A stretch of 63,747 nt of DNA from Marinifilaceae bacterium. GTDB lineage: Bacteria > Bacteroidota > Bacteroidia > Bacteroidales > Marinifilaceae. The DNA lies in assembly GCA_025210485.1 (NCBI GenBank), contig JAOARN010000096.1, forward strand, positions 1 through 63,747. Direction: 5' to 3'. Position 1 is the stretch's first letter. Every line of letters begins with the position of its first letter. Positions 55,478 through 63,747 of the stretch are shown here, one piece after another. Position numbers and translations under genes: made by a program. A model generated the notes under the pieces. That model did no database searches. It was not told the DNA's origin and was given only the letters and a program-made list of their open reading frames with translations.

Positions 55478-56212
55478 ATGTCAAATTATATAAACACGAA
55501 CCAGAACGTTTTAATCAAACACAACTTAGCAAGCTTAACAGAACGCATAATTGCATTTATTATAGACTTTTTTATTATTGTCATAAGCTGTATTATAATC
55601 ATCAGTATGACAGTAACAATTAAAAGTTATGTTGTATTCACCATCTTATTTCTTCCAATCATGCTATATAGCTTTATTTCCGAAGCCATCAGTGGAGGCT
55701 ATACAATTGGAAAAAAAATCATGAACATAAAAGTTATAGATAAATCAGGAGCCAAAATTAATTTTTTCCAAACTTTTATTAGATGGATATTCAGACCAAT
55801 TGACATTATATTATGCCAAGGAGCTGTGGCTATAATAATTATTGCAGCAAAAGGAAAAGGTCAAAGACTTGGGGATATATTAGCAAATACAACTGTTATA
55901 AACACGCAAGCAAAAAACAAAAAAGCAAAACCTGGAGCTAATATAATAGTAGAACTAGAAGACACATACACACCAAGATATAGTCAAATGAAATTCGCTT
56001 CAGACAAAGACATCAATCTGATTAATGAATCGATAAAACATCTATCAAAGCTAGAAGACAAAATTGATTATAATAGGTTTGGTATGCTTGCAAGAAATAA
56101 GTTTATGCAAAAATTAGATATTCCAATAGACAAAAATATTGATCCTGAATTTTTCCTTAAAACATTAATTAAAGACTACAATTATTATTTTACAAAAAAT
56201 AACAGAATATAA
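55478..56212 (+). CDS. RDD family membrane protein
   Basis: A 244-aa inner membrane protein with the RDD motif in modified form (LASLTERIIAFIIDFFIIVISCIIII, about 17-43, where the second half R...D is kept). Two further helices follow, then SGGYTIGKKIMNIKVIDKSGAKINFFQTFIRWIFRPID (around 78-115) and the RLGDILANTTVI motif (around 130-141). The C-terminal 100 residues are a soluble helical domain. In Bacteroidota it is divergent from the SpoIIM/MoxR/DUF58 cluster, as here, and is thought to be part of the same envelope system. Confidence 0.85.
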   Translation: MSNYINTNQNVLIKHNLASLTERIIAFIIDFFIIVISCIIIISMTVTIKSYVVFTILFLPIMLYSFISEAISGGYTIGKKIMNIKVIDKSGAKINFFQTFIRWIFRPIDIILCQGAVAIIIIAAKGKGQRLGDILANTTVINTQAKNKKAKPGANIIVELEDTYTPRYSQMKFASDKDINLINESIKHLSKLEDKIDYNRFGMLARNKFMQKLDIPIDKNIDPEFFLKTLIKDYNYYFTKNNRI

Positions 56213-56300
56213 ACTTAAGTTCAATAAAATTATTTTTTTCCATCAAATAATATAAAAACCACAGATCAGTTAAGTTTTTGGACTGATGTTTGTAGCAATT

Positions 56301-56308
56301 TATTTTCG
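56301..56308 (+). promoter_or_regulatory. -7 promoter box of the 238-aa gene
   Basis: TATTTTCG with a TTG at 56278-56280, 20 nt upstream; gives a leader of about 40 nt. Confidence 0.5.
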
Positions 56309-56354
56309 TAATATAATTAAAATTGCATAATTAACAAACAAACATATAATAGTC

Positions 56355-57071
56355 ATGAAAAACACTCTACTTGCACTATTCTTAATCCTAGGTCTTAATT
56401 GCTTCTCACAAACAAGAACTTATCAATTCGAGGATGGAATGTGTTATTTTACAGGAAAATACGATTCTAACAAATACACCAAAGAACAACTAGACAACAC
56501 TAGGATAAACCTAGTAGGAGATTTTTTCAATGCTGGTTCAACAACAGCATGGGATCAGAATGGTGTAAATAATTTGGATCCCGTAAAATTCAGAAATAAC
56601 ATAATTAACAGAATCAAGTTTCTAAAAACTACTGATTTTGTAAAAGGTAAATTTTGGGAAGACATAAAAACAAGAAAAATACACTATTTGAAAGAATTGC
56701 TAAAATTTGGTTCAGCAACTATTTATTCATATAAAAATATCGATAGCTTAAAGAACTACAAAACAAATGATAAGATACTAAACTATTATCGTAATGCCAT
56801 AATTTCTGGAGAAGAACAAATTATTGAAGCTTTAAAACATCTAACTCAGGAACAGATAAAAGCTGGAGGTTGGGCTGAAAATTTAAACAAGGAACTTAAC
56901 GAAATTTTAAATTCTAATGACAGATACAACAAAGCCAAATTACAAGTTATTATGTTTGGCTGGTGGAATAGAGGAAACCATCTACTACCCCACCTAAGTG
57001 ATGATTTAAATAGAGGTAAAGAATTCAACAAACTATTTATTTCTCACGATTACGAATGTGACGAACCTTGA
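56355..57071 (+). CDS. secreted protein of unknown function
   Basis: A 238-aa protein with a signal peptide (MKNTLLALFLILGLNCFSQ, cut after about residue 19). The mature part begins with TRTYQFEDGMCYFTGKYDSNKYTKEQL and is mostly helical, with NLVGDFFNAGSTTAWDQNGV (around 52-71), a long Lys-rich helix region and QVIMFGWWNRGNHLLPHLSDDLNRGKEF near the C-terminus. I do not recognise a family. It is probably periplasmic. Single-gene unit with its own promoter and terminator. Confidence 0.6.
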   Translation: MKNTLLALFLILGLNCFSQTRTYQFEDGMCYFTGKYDSNKYTKEQLDNTRINLVGDFFNAGSTTAWDQNGVNNLDPVKFRNNIINRIKFLKTTDFVKGKFWEDIKTRKIHYLKELLKFGSATIYSYKNIDSLKNYKTNDKILNYYRNAIISGEEQIIEALKHLTQEQIKAGGWAENLNKELNEILNSNDRYNKAKLQVIMFGWWNRGNHLLPHLSDDLNRGKEFNKLFISHDYECDEP

Positions 57072-57080
57072 TAAATAAAA

Positions 57081-57122
57081 CAGAAGCCATGTGTTGAACT
57101 TCAACAACACATAACTTCTGTT
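57081..57122. terminator. bidirectional terminator
   Basis: Outer stem cagaag/cttctg (57081-57086 with 57115-57120) and inner stem atgtgttg/caacacat (57089-57096 with 57105-57112), between convergent genes. Confidence 0.7.
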
Positions 57123-57198
57123 TGATAAATAGATATAATATATAAAATAAAAAATGAGTTTTAATTATAATATTTCCAAACAAAAAAACTAGTCAAAA

Positions 57199-58095
57199 TC
57201 AGACAATTGAAAGAATTGAACGAATTAAGTCTTTCATATTTTGATTATAATCTGAATCCCCACTTTTTCCGATCCTATTTGCAATAACAAGACAAATCGT
57301 AGCAGCCGAATGACCTAATAAACTAGACAAACCATAAATTGCAGAACTCTCCATTTCATAATTTGTTATTCGATAGTCTCCATATCTAAAACTTTCCAAC
57401 TTAGAATTTAAATTCATATCATATGGCTTCAATCTCAAGCGTCTTGACTGAGGTCCATAAAAACCATTTGCTGAAATATTAACTCCCAATACAACATGAG
57501 GCAGTACAGATATTTTATCTAGCAAGTCTTTTGATGCAGAAACAACATATGGTGCTGCTATTTGTGGATTTAGCTTAAGATAATCGACCAAAGAATTCTC
57601 AAACTCAAGATCAGAAACCTTGTCTCGCCCCTGATAAAAATTTAATACTCCATCGAAACCTATAGATTTTTCACTAAGGATACAATCACCTATCTCAATA
57701 TCGGATTGTAAAGCCCCACAGGTACCTATTCTTATAAAATTTAACTTCCGATGCTCTTGCTTCTCTTCTTTCGTTCCTAAATCAACATTCACCAATGCAT
57801 CTAATTCATTTATAACAATATCAATATTATCGGTTCCTATTCCTGTTGATATAACCGTAATTCTTTTATTTCCGTAATATCCTGTAATGGTCTTAAACTC
57901 CCTATTTTCTTTCACTAATTCGACAGCATCGAAAAAGCTAGCCACAAGCTGCACTCGTGAGGGATCTCCCACTAGAATAATATTATCTGAAATATCTTGA
58001 GGTAATAAATGCAAATGAAATATACTTCCATCTGGATTAAGTATTAAATCAGAATCATTAATTTTCATTTTTTTCTTAGTTTTAAAAATATGCAT
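57199..58095 (-). CDS. nucleoside phosphorylase (uridine/purine phosphorylase family)
   Basis: A 298-aa (or 289 from Met10, which looks the better start: MKINDSDLILNPDG) enzyme of the PNP/UDP family. It splits nucleosides with phosphate into base and ribose-1-phosphate. Motifs: VGDPSRVQLVASFFD (around 42-56), the phosphate-binding GIGTDNIDIVINEL (around 82-95), RIGTCGALQSDIEIGDCILS (around 121-140) and the nucleoside-binding NYEMESSAIYGLSSLLGHSAATICLVIANR (around 245-274). I cannot tell uridine from purine preference. It lies 40 bp after the beta-barrel protein gene, so the two may be cotranscribed. Confidence 0.85.
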   Translation of the reverse strand: MHIFKTKKKMKINDSDLILNPDGSIFHLHLLPQDISDNIILVGDPSRVQLVASFFDAVELVKENREFKTITGYYGNKRITVISTGIGTDNIDIVINELDALVNVDLGTKEEKQEHRKLNFIRIGTCGALQSDIEIGDCILSEKSIGFDGVLNFYQGRDKVSDLEFENSLVDYLKLNPQIAAPYVVSASKDLLDKISVLPHVVLGVNISANGFYGPQSRRLRLKPYDMNLNSKLESFRYGDYRITNYEMESSAIYGLSSLLGHSAATICLVIANRIGKSGDSDYNQNMKDLIRSILSIV

Positions 58096-58135
58096 ATGAA
58101 TTTCATTTAAATCTAATAAAAAATATTATGAATAA

Positions 58136-60016
58136 CTATCGAAATGTGAAACTCCCTGGAGATTTAACAATAAATTTTTCAAACTTTCCTCTCTCAGGGT
58201 TAGATATTTTATAATTAGTAACACCTAAATCTGACGGTGCATTAGGATAAAATCCAAAACTAAATTGTATCGAGTTTAAAATAAACATATCATTTCTTAG
58301 TCGAACACCCAAACCAAAACCAGTGTAAAAATCTTGATCAAATATGCTTTTAGTATTACTGCCTATCAAAGCACAATCGGCAAAAGTAAATAATGCAAGC
58401 TTATACCCTAAAAACCTTAAAGGCGTGAATAAAACATTTTGTAATTTTACAGATAGCTTTTGTTTTCCAAAAACACTATCTGATTCAAAACCTGCTATCC
58501 CTTTCTCTCCATTTATATTAACAAATTCTTCAGGAAATCTACGTATTCCTATCAAATAGTATAAATCCACAAAATTGCGGAGCTGAGAGCGTGAAATCGA
58601 ATATAAATCACTTACTAAGCTTGATTTAAACTCAAACATTCCTTCATCAAAATGATCAGAATCAAAATGAAAATCAAATCTGGTTTTAGTCATAAGATAT
58701 GTTTTTTTTAACAAACAGGCTTGTTTTGCTTCGATTCCCGTATAAAATCTATCATCAAACTCTTTGTCTACAAATCCGAGATTTAAACTTACAAGATTTC
58801 CTAATGGTATATCCTCAACTTTACCGTAACTATAAACCAAACTATTCTTTACATAATAGTAATTACCAAGTGCGATATTTAACAAATACTCATGATAATT
58901 ATGGAAATATTTATTAGACTCCTTACCCACATCCGGACGCTTAAAGAATTTACGCCTATTATATCGTGCCGATAAATACAGTTTAGTAATACTGTATTCA
59001 TTCCTTTTCATAATATTTGTTTTAAACTCTCTACCTAACCATAATGAAAAATAATCAAAATCCAGAGGAATTACATTTGAAATAGATGGATGATCAATCA
59101 CCTTCTCTGTATTTTTAGTTCTTGACAATTCTACAATACCCGAATACTTAGAAGAATATGAATTAAATTCTCGACCAAGTTTTAATGAATTATAATTTCG
59201 AACATAGGTATCATCATGTCGTATGTCCACATCCAATTTCTTCTGTCCAATCCCATTTATTCTATAGCCTAATTCATACCCTACGGATGAACTACTGTCA
59301 TTTTCTTTATATATTATTCGGGCTGAAGCATAATGTCCTAATCCAAATAAATTTTTGTTGTAAATTTTTAATTTTGAATTTGTAAATGAACCAAAACCAA
59401 AAGAGCCACCCCAAGAATATTTATCTTTTTCTAACAAATACATATCGACTTTGCTAGAATCTTTGGGATTTTCGTATAACATAAAATAAGCCTTATGAAC
59501 TACCTGCAATTCCCTAATTAAATTCTGGTTATCTATTAATTTTAATGTATTAATTGTATCGCCCTTACTGAACTTAATTTTTTTACGCAAATAAGAGTGT
59601 TTTGTATTATGGTGTAATTTGTTTAAAAATAACTGAAATTTATTTGAGGGATTTATTATACTATCGTTTCGAAGTTTGTCAAATGGTTCTACTGATATAA
59701 TGGTTATACTAGAGATAATCTTACCTTCGAACTTATCAAATTCCTCATATGTTTTGTCGATTTCAGCTTTTGGCAACTTCGCATTTTTTTTATAAGGATT
59801 TTTAAAAAAGAGCTTATACATAGATTTTGTAAATGATTTTTTATATGCCTTTGACATTAATTTTTTGTAAAAATCATTATTACTATCCTCTTTTTGTCTT
59901 TCTTTTTTTGTAGTGTCACGATAACTAGAATTAGTGTCCTTTTTAATATATGCTTGCGAAAAGGAAGAATAAACACTAATCATAAATAAAATAAAAATAA
60001 TGCATTTAATATTCAT
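58136..60016 (-). CDS. outer membrane BamA/TamA-like beta-barrel protein
   Basis: A 626-aa outer membrane protein. After the signal peptide (1 to about 20) come a Lys-rich region and POTRA-like segments (EGKIISSITIISVEPFDKL around 95-113, and FSKGDTINTLKLIDNQNLIRELQVVHKAYFMLYENP around 150-185). The C-terminal two thirds are alternating beta-strands of a 16-strand-type barrel (GSFGFGSFTNSKLKIYNKNLFGLGHYASARIIY onward), with the late GFGLGVRLRNDMFILNSIQFSFGFYP strands typical of BamA-superfamily proteins. The C-terminal residue is Arg, not the Phe that is usual. It may insert or secrete other envelope proteins. Confidence 0.75.
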   Translation of the reverse strand: MNIKCIIFILFMISVYSSFSQAYIKKDTNSSYRDTTKKERQKEDSNNDFYKKLMSKAYKKSFTKSMYKLFFKNPYKKNAKLPKAEIDKTYEEFDKFEGKIISSITIISVEPFDKLRNDSIINPSNKFQLFLNKLHHNTKHSYLRKKIKFSKGDTINTLKLIDNQNLIRELQVVHKAYFMLYENPKDSSKVDMYLLEKDKYSWGGSFGFGSFTNSKLKIYNKNLFGLGHYASARIIYKENDSSSSVGYELGYRINGIGQKKLDVDIRHDDTYVRNYNSLKLGREFNSYSSKYSGIVELSRTKNTEKVIDHPSISNVIPLDFDYFSLWLGREFKTNIMKRNEYSITKLYLSARYNRRKFFKRPDVGKESNKYFHNYHEYLLNIALGNYYYVKNSLVYSYGKVEDIPLGNLVSLNLGFVDKEFDDRFYTGIEAKQACLLKKTYLMTKTRFDFHFDSDHFDEGMFEFKSSLVSDLYSISRSQLRNFVDLYYLIGIRRFPEEFVNINGEKGIAGFESDSVFGKQKLSVKLQNVLFTPLRFLGYKLALFTFADCALIGSNTKSIFDQDFYTGFGLGVRLRNDMFILNSIQFSFGFYPNAPSDLGVTNYKISNPERGKFEKFIVKSPGSFTFR

Positions 60017-60625
60017 ATGACTCGATATGGTTAATTAGTGATTTCAGTGCATGTGTTTATTGTTTATTAAGCGCATATTTAATATACATAATTAAATATG
60101 CGTTCTATTTACTTGTACGTAGAAATAAGCTATATGGTTTCCTTTTTTTTCCTTTTTTTTGAAAAAAACCCACACTGTACTGACAAACAATTTTTTACAA
60201 AACAAAGTTTTTTTTTCGTATGTCATGAAATTCATAAAACAGTTCTTAAATCCATACTTAAAAAAAGTTTCTTTATGAAAAATAGAGGGTAATATTTTTA
60301 CATAAAGATCTAATATTAGTTTCAAACAGTTTTCGTCCCCTATTTTAACTGAAATATTTGAACAAAAAACTATTTGAAAATTTTATTTTCTGTAAAACAA
60401 TTTAATCAAACATATTTATACTATTGTATCATACGATTAAAAACTATATTGAAAATTTCGAAAACACCATTTATCTATAAATACCGAAATAAACTTAAAG
60501 CTTATAATTAGCATTAAATAAAATAGTGTTTTATAAGGAAGTATTAATTGTCTGACAAAGTACTTTTTTTGTTTACTTAGAAGTAATGTCATAAATATGT
60601 ATATACAAATTTTAAATTTATAGGT
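60017..60625. other. 609-bp intergenic region
   Basis: AT-rich with long T-runs; the open frame on the minus strand at 60092-60325 is low-complexity and lacks support. It must contain the promoter of the operon that starts at 60626, perhaps near 60560-60600, but no clear -7 box was found. Confidence 0.4.
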
Positions 60626-61063
60626 ATGTCAGAATATCAAATTAGAGAAAGTGAAAACCCGCAAAACACGACTTTAAATCAAACTGCATTAGATATAACA
60701 TGTAAGATAGAGGCCATTATTCAGCACAATATAAAAAACAACATAAATGAAGATTTTAACAAATCTTATTATAATAATATTCATGCTGATAGAAGAGATG
60801 ATGCTTACTCGTCTTTTTTTAATCAGTATAATGTTGAATATATTAATAATACATTTGAACAAATCCAAGACATAAATTCTAGAAATAAGAACTATAATAT
60901 ATGCAGGATAAGCATTATTAACAATAAAAAATCTAGTGCTCTCGAATTGTACAATTACATGAATAATACTGATATTCTAAATCAAATAACTTATACAGAA
61001 CGTCCACAGTCATTATCAAATAAATTTTTAAACTTCATAGCATCATTATGTCAGAAAAGGTAA
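60626..61063 (+). CDS. Asn-rich hypothetical protein, first gene of a four-gene operon
   Basis: A 145-aa hydrophilic protein, no signal peptide, no known family. It is rich in Asn, Ile and Tyr (QHNIKNNINEDFNKSYYNNIHADRRDDAYSSFFNQYNVEYINNTF). The middle part looks helical. It overlaps the next gene by 16 bp, so the two are translationally coupled. Composition and lack of export signal are like the proteins of the 4-8 kb cluster. It begins MSEYQIRESENPQNTTLNQ. Confidence 0.55.
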   Translation: MSEYQIRESENPQNTTLNQTALDITCKIEAIIQHNIKNNINEDFNKSYYNNIHADRRDDAYSSFFNQYNVEYINNTFEQIQDINSRNKNYNICRISIINNKKSSALELYNYMNNTDILNQITYTERPQSLSNKFLNFIASLCQKR

Positions 61064-61902
61064 CAAAAAACAGAGAAAAAACAGGGAATAGCTTAAATAT
61101 ACACAAAACGGAACTTATTAATATAAAAAAACAAGAACATACGATTCCACAAAATCAAGACATAAATCAAGACATAAATCAAGACATAAATCAAGACATA
61201 AATCAAGACTCAACAAGAGTTACAAGAGATTATTCCAAAATTAAGAATAAAAGATTAAAAGAAGCACTTATTTACTCTAATACTGAATATAAACTAAAAC
61301 CACTTGAAGAAAAAGCCAAATTGCGCTTAAGTGAAATAACAAATATTAAAATAGGAAATGAAAATACAGAAGAAGAAATAAATTTAGTACAAATCACAAA
61401 AAATCATGATGAAATAATTAGACTTAAAAATTTACTTAAAGAAATAAGTAGAAGAAAAAAGCTAGTTATATTATACACTGCTTTAATAGAAAATAAAACA
61501 AACAATAATTTAGATTCTACAACAGCAGAATTATTAAAGATACAAGCCAATAATAAGTATATTGATATAATAACTAATCCTGCACAAACAAAAAAAATAA
61601 TTCTACAAAATAAAAAGCCTACAATACAAAAAATAAATTTAGATCACAAAAAACTAAACGAGATATTTGAGGGTCAGAAAAATAAAATCTCAGAAGAATT
61701 ACAATATGAATACATACAAAACTTTAAAGATGAAAAATATATAAACCGAATAATGGAGTTAGTATCCAAAGCTAACCAAAACAATAATCAAAATTCCAGT
61801 CTTAAAAAGATGCAAATTGGACAAATCAATAACTGCTCTGGAGATCAGATAGCTGAAGAATACAATAAGATACTAAAAGAACTAAGAACCATAAAAAAAT
61901 GA
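61048..61902 (+). CDS. Asn/Lys-rich protein with an NQDI tandem repeat
   Basis: A 284-aa protein with no family I know. Residues about 35-54 are a perfect four-residue repeat (NQDI, a little over four copies) encoded by a 12-bp DNA tandem repeat. After that the protein is mostly charged helix (KIKNKRLKEALIYSNTEYKLKPLEEKAKLRLSEI..., EIIRLKNLLKEISRRKKLVILYTALIENK), likely coiled coil, up to the C-terminus. It overlaps the preceding gene by 16 bp and the following one by 4 bp (ATGA), strong evidence that it is translated as part of an operon. Confidence 0.6.
   Translation: MSEKVTKNREKTGNSLNIHKTELINIKKQEHTIPQNQDINQDINQDINQDINQDSTRVTRDYSKIKNKRLKEALIYSNTEYKLKPLEEKAKLRLSEITNIKIGNENTEEEINLVQITKNHDEIIRLKNLLKEISRRKKLVILYTALIENKTNNNLDSTTAELLKIQANNKYIDIITNPAQTKKIILQNKKPTIQKINLDHKKLNEIFEGQKNKISEELQYEYIQNFKDEKYINRIMELVSKANQNNNQNSSLKKMQIGQINNCSGDQIAEEYNKILKELRTIKK
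61153..61209 (+). repeat. 12-bp tandem repeat
   Basis: Four perfect copies and a partial fifth of aatcaagacata, coding for NQDI. Copy number can change in-frame by slippage. Confidence 0.9.
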
Positions 61903-62654
61903 ACTATACAGAAAATGAAGAAAAAAGGCAGAAAGCAATTAGAAATTTCGACCATAATAAATCAATTATAGAGACTAATCTTTCAATTTTATTGAAAAAT
62001 TCAGAGCCTTTAAAAGTCAATACTAAATCCCTGATTCTTTCCATTCATCCCAATTTGCAATATAAATATGATGAAACAAAAGGTATTATTGAAAAACTAC
62101 TAGATTTTGGGAAAGAAGCTCAAAATATATTTCAAAAAACCTCAATATACAACGAAGAAATAAGAACAGGAGATATCATTTACGATAGTAATATCTTAAA
62201 CACAAAAATCATTTCGGGATTATCGTATCTACCTAATATACAAACTATAAAAATGAACTCTAAACTTAAACAAGATAATTCTAAAATAGAAATAAATAAT
62301 ATTCTTTTATACCTATTAAACAGACTAATTTGTAACTATAAACTCTTTCCTACAAATCTTCATTCGCTTTTTCAAGACTCTGAACCAAGCATAAACCATA
62401 TAAAATTCATTGTGTTACTAAATTGCATACTAAGGCAATTACCAGAAAATTTAATCGAAACAATTTATCTGATTAATACAAAAATAGATAAGGAAGGAAT
62501 TCAAAAATTACGAACTTATGACTTTGGAGTGCATTTCGAAATACACACAGAGGAAACATCCAATTCATTATTTAACAAAATAACAAACAAATTTTATTAC
62601 GATACAAGCAAAATTAAAAACCAATGTATTGCCTTTATTAAGCAGTTTGAATAA
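61899..62654 (+). CDS. hypothetical protein, paralogue of the next gene
   Basis: A 251-aa helical protein, no signal peptide, family unknown. Its start overlaps the stop of the previous gene by 4 bp. The middle part (about 55-80, YDETKGIIEKLLDFGKEAQ) and the C-terminal half (about 125-200, ILLYLLNRLICN...HIKFIVLLNCILRQLPENLIETIYLINTKIDKEGIQKLRTYDF) align with the same parts of the frameshifted gene that follows. The two therefore arose by tandem duplication. Nothing else is known about the family. Confidence 0.55.
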   Translation: MNYTENEEKRQKAIRNFDHNKSIIETNLSILLKNSEPLKVNTKSLILSIHPNLQYKYDETKGIIEKLLDFGKEAQNIFQKTSIYNEEIRTGDIIYDSNILNTKIISGLSYLPNIQTIKMNSKLKQDNSKIEINNILLYLLNRLICNYKLFPTNLHSLFQDSEPSINHIKFIVLLNCILRQLPENLIETIYLINTKIDKEGIQKLRTYDFGVHFEIHTEETSNSLFNKITNKFYYDTSKIKNQCIAFIKQFE

Positions 62655-62693
62655 AACAAAGAATCTAAACTAATATAAAAAAGAGAAATAAAT

Positions 62694-63450
62694 ATGGAAC
62701 AAATAAAGAAAGAGTTACATCAAATTGATCAAACCCAAACTCCTTTGTCTGAGAATGATGTCAAAAGGATGATAGAAAATTTCAAGAGTATTATTTTCAC
62801 TAAAAATAAAAATATATCATACACATTTGGGATTGATATAAATTATTCGGTGTTGAAAAAGCAAACCGCAATTATAGACGACATAAAAGGAATAATCAAA
62901 AATTTCGACAAATATTTTGAAGCTGCTAAAATCGAGACAGTTCCCACAGATTCAATCTGTTTCGACAACGAGACAAAAAAAATTGGAGTTAAATATGAAA
63001 ATTTAAAACCAAAAAAAATCAGTAGTAATAATTACTGAAAAGCCTAATAATATTAATAAAGCAGATAAATTTAAATCTCAAATTTTATTTAGCATATTAC
63101 ATCGCATCCTATCAGATCGGAGCTTAACATCAAATCTGAATCAGGACAAGCTTTACCCTGATCAAGTTCACAATAATACAATTAGATTTTTCCTACTACT
63201 AATTCCTGTTTTAAAACAAATAAATATAGCTCATATAAAAGAAATACATTTTGATAAATTCTATATTGGTATCGATGACATATTAAAATTAAATTTAAAT
63301 GACATGAAAATCACCTCGTCAAATAATATCGGCAATCTATCTAATTTGGGAAATATATTTGAAAAACCAACTAATTATCCTGAAACGAATAGAGGTATTG
63401 AACATATCATTAATCATTTTAAGCAAATGACAACTATGCTAAAACAGTAA
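62694..63450 (+). pseudogene. frameshifted paralogue of the 61899 gene
   Basis: From ATG 62694 the frame runs 114 codons and stops at 63038. Removing one A from the A8 run at 63011-63018 joins it to an open frame that runs on to TAA at 63448-63450, for a product of about 251 aa, the same length as its intact neighbour. The junction then reads YENLKPKKSVVIITEKPNN. The joined C-terminal half (ILFSILHRILSDRS...TIRFFLLLIPVLKQINIAHIKEIHFDKFYIGIDDILKLNLND) matches the corresponding half of the 61899 product, and the N-terminal half contains DDIKGIIKNFDKYFEAAK, which matches KGIIEKLLDFGKEAQ. So both frames were once one gene. Confidence 0.7.
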
Positions 63451-63613
63451 AATAAAAATATACCAAAGACACAATATCAATATACGGCAAAGAACAATTC
63501 AAGGCAATTTGATATAGATATAAATTCAGTAGTTTTATTTTTTCGAAATACAAATAATTAGTTATATAAACAGGGAAATCGCCTTTACAAATAATAAATA
63601 TTAAACAAATTAC

Positions 63614-63621
63614 TATCTTTG
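63614..63621 (+). promoter_or_regulatory. -7 promoter box of the last gene
   Basis: TATCTTTG about 90 nt before the ATG at 63708; matches the Bacteroidota consensus. Confidence 0.55.
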
Positions 63622-63707
63622 TAGTGTATTCAAGGTCAACCTATAAACGAGAACTATATTTTATTGATTTTGAATTATGAGGAATTAATATCCTTATAAA
63701 AAAAATC

Positions 63708-63747
63708 ATGGAAAATAAATCTACAAAACATTATGATAATCAGAATT
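63708..63747 (+). CDS. start of another Asn/Lys-rich gene, cut by the window edge
   Basis: ATG at 63708 opens MENKSTKHYDNQN, running off the right end. The ME-(N/K) start and the atcATGGA context resemble the starts of the genes at 5118, 5547 and 6873 (all ...atc-ATG). It is probably the next member of the family. Confidence 0.45.
   Translation, partial: MENKSTKHYDNQN

Noticed and set aside
60092..60325. 77-aa minus-strand open frame before the 60.6-kb operon
   Set aside because: Low-complexity Lys/Phe-rich sequence from poly-A/poly-T tracts, with an equally long frame on the other strand; no sign of coding.
1..63747. tRNA or rRNA genes
   Set aside because: I looked for T-loop and acceptor patterns on both strands by eye and found none that folds into a cloverleaf; a covariance search would be needed to be sure.

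Overview
The window is very AT-rich DNA from a member of the Bacteroidota, most likely the Bacteroidales/Marinilabiliales side. Four things point there: Bacteroidota-type -7 promoter boxes (TAnnTTTG), no Shine-Dalgarno sequences at the starts examined, lipoproteins with short SSC/ISC-type lipoboxes, and typical Bacteroidota gene families (the divergent RpoZ, a DUF4301 protein, MnmD, a gamma-alpha fused KorA, the RDD/SpoIIM/DUF4129/DUF4350/MoxR/DUF58 cluster and a SigZ-type ECF sigma factor). The species cannot be named from the sequence. Metabolism looks at least partly anaerobic (2-oxoglutarate:ferredoxin oxidoreductase, arginine deiminase, citrate lyase prosthetic-group enzyme).

Layout. 0-2 kb: edge of a possible insertion sequence, then rpoZ and bamD on the minus strand. 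2-4 kb: a conserved 580-aa protein. 4-8.2 kb: a run of Asn/Gln/Lys-rich genes without signal peptides; several are broken, two by single-base frameshifts at or near A-runs and one by an in-frame stop. 8.3-10.6 kb: DUF4301 protein and MnmD. 10.8-11.1 kb: a pair of REP-like repeats. 11.3-15.9 kb: three surface lipoproteins, the last (four InlB-type repeats) behind a cobalamin riboswitch. 16.4-18.4 kb: sigZ-like gene and citXG. 19-22.7 kb: membrane protein, NucS-like nuclease, drug/metabolite exporter. 22.8-25.7 kb: korAB. 26.7-30.7 kb: MlaD-family protein, arcA, YceI protein. 31-36.5 kb: beta-helix membrane protein and a 1099-aa Gln/Asn-rich protein with a duplicated C-terminal domain. 36.9-39 kb: sugar transporter and a roughly 0.7-kb tandem repeat array. 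39.4-43.4 kb: two tandem SelD-like genes that lack the catalytic Cys, and a serine palmitoyltransferase-like enzyme. 44-47 kb: S41 protease, LMW phosphatase, SRPBCC protein. 47.2-48.8 kb: gene-free repeat-bearing DNA. 48.8-56.2 kb: MoxR/DUF58 cluster with divergent RDD gene. 56.3-60 kb: secreted protein, nucleoside phosphorylase, outer membrane beta-barrel. 60.6-63.7 kb: an operon of four more Asn/Lys-rich genes (two of them tandem paralogues, the second frameshifted), and the start of another gene.

The best candidate for something undescribed is the lineage-specific Asn/Gln/Lys-rich family spread over three places (4.1-8.2, 33.2-36.5 and 60.6-63.7 kb). Its members share an ME-(K/Q/S) start, lack signal peptides, contain internal duplications and polyglutamine, lie next to duplicated upstream DNA, and often carry one extra A in an A-run. 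The second is the pair of Cys-less SelD-like proteins around a small CxxC gene. The third is the B12 riboswitch placed in front of InlB-repeat surface lipoproteins with no BtuB receptor in the window. All homology calls are from reading the sequences; no database search was possible.
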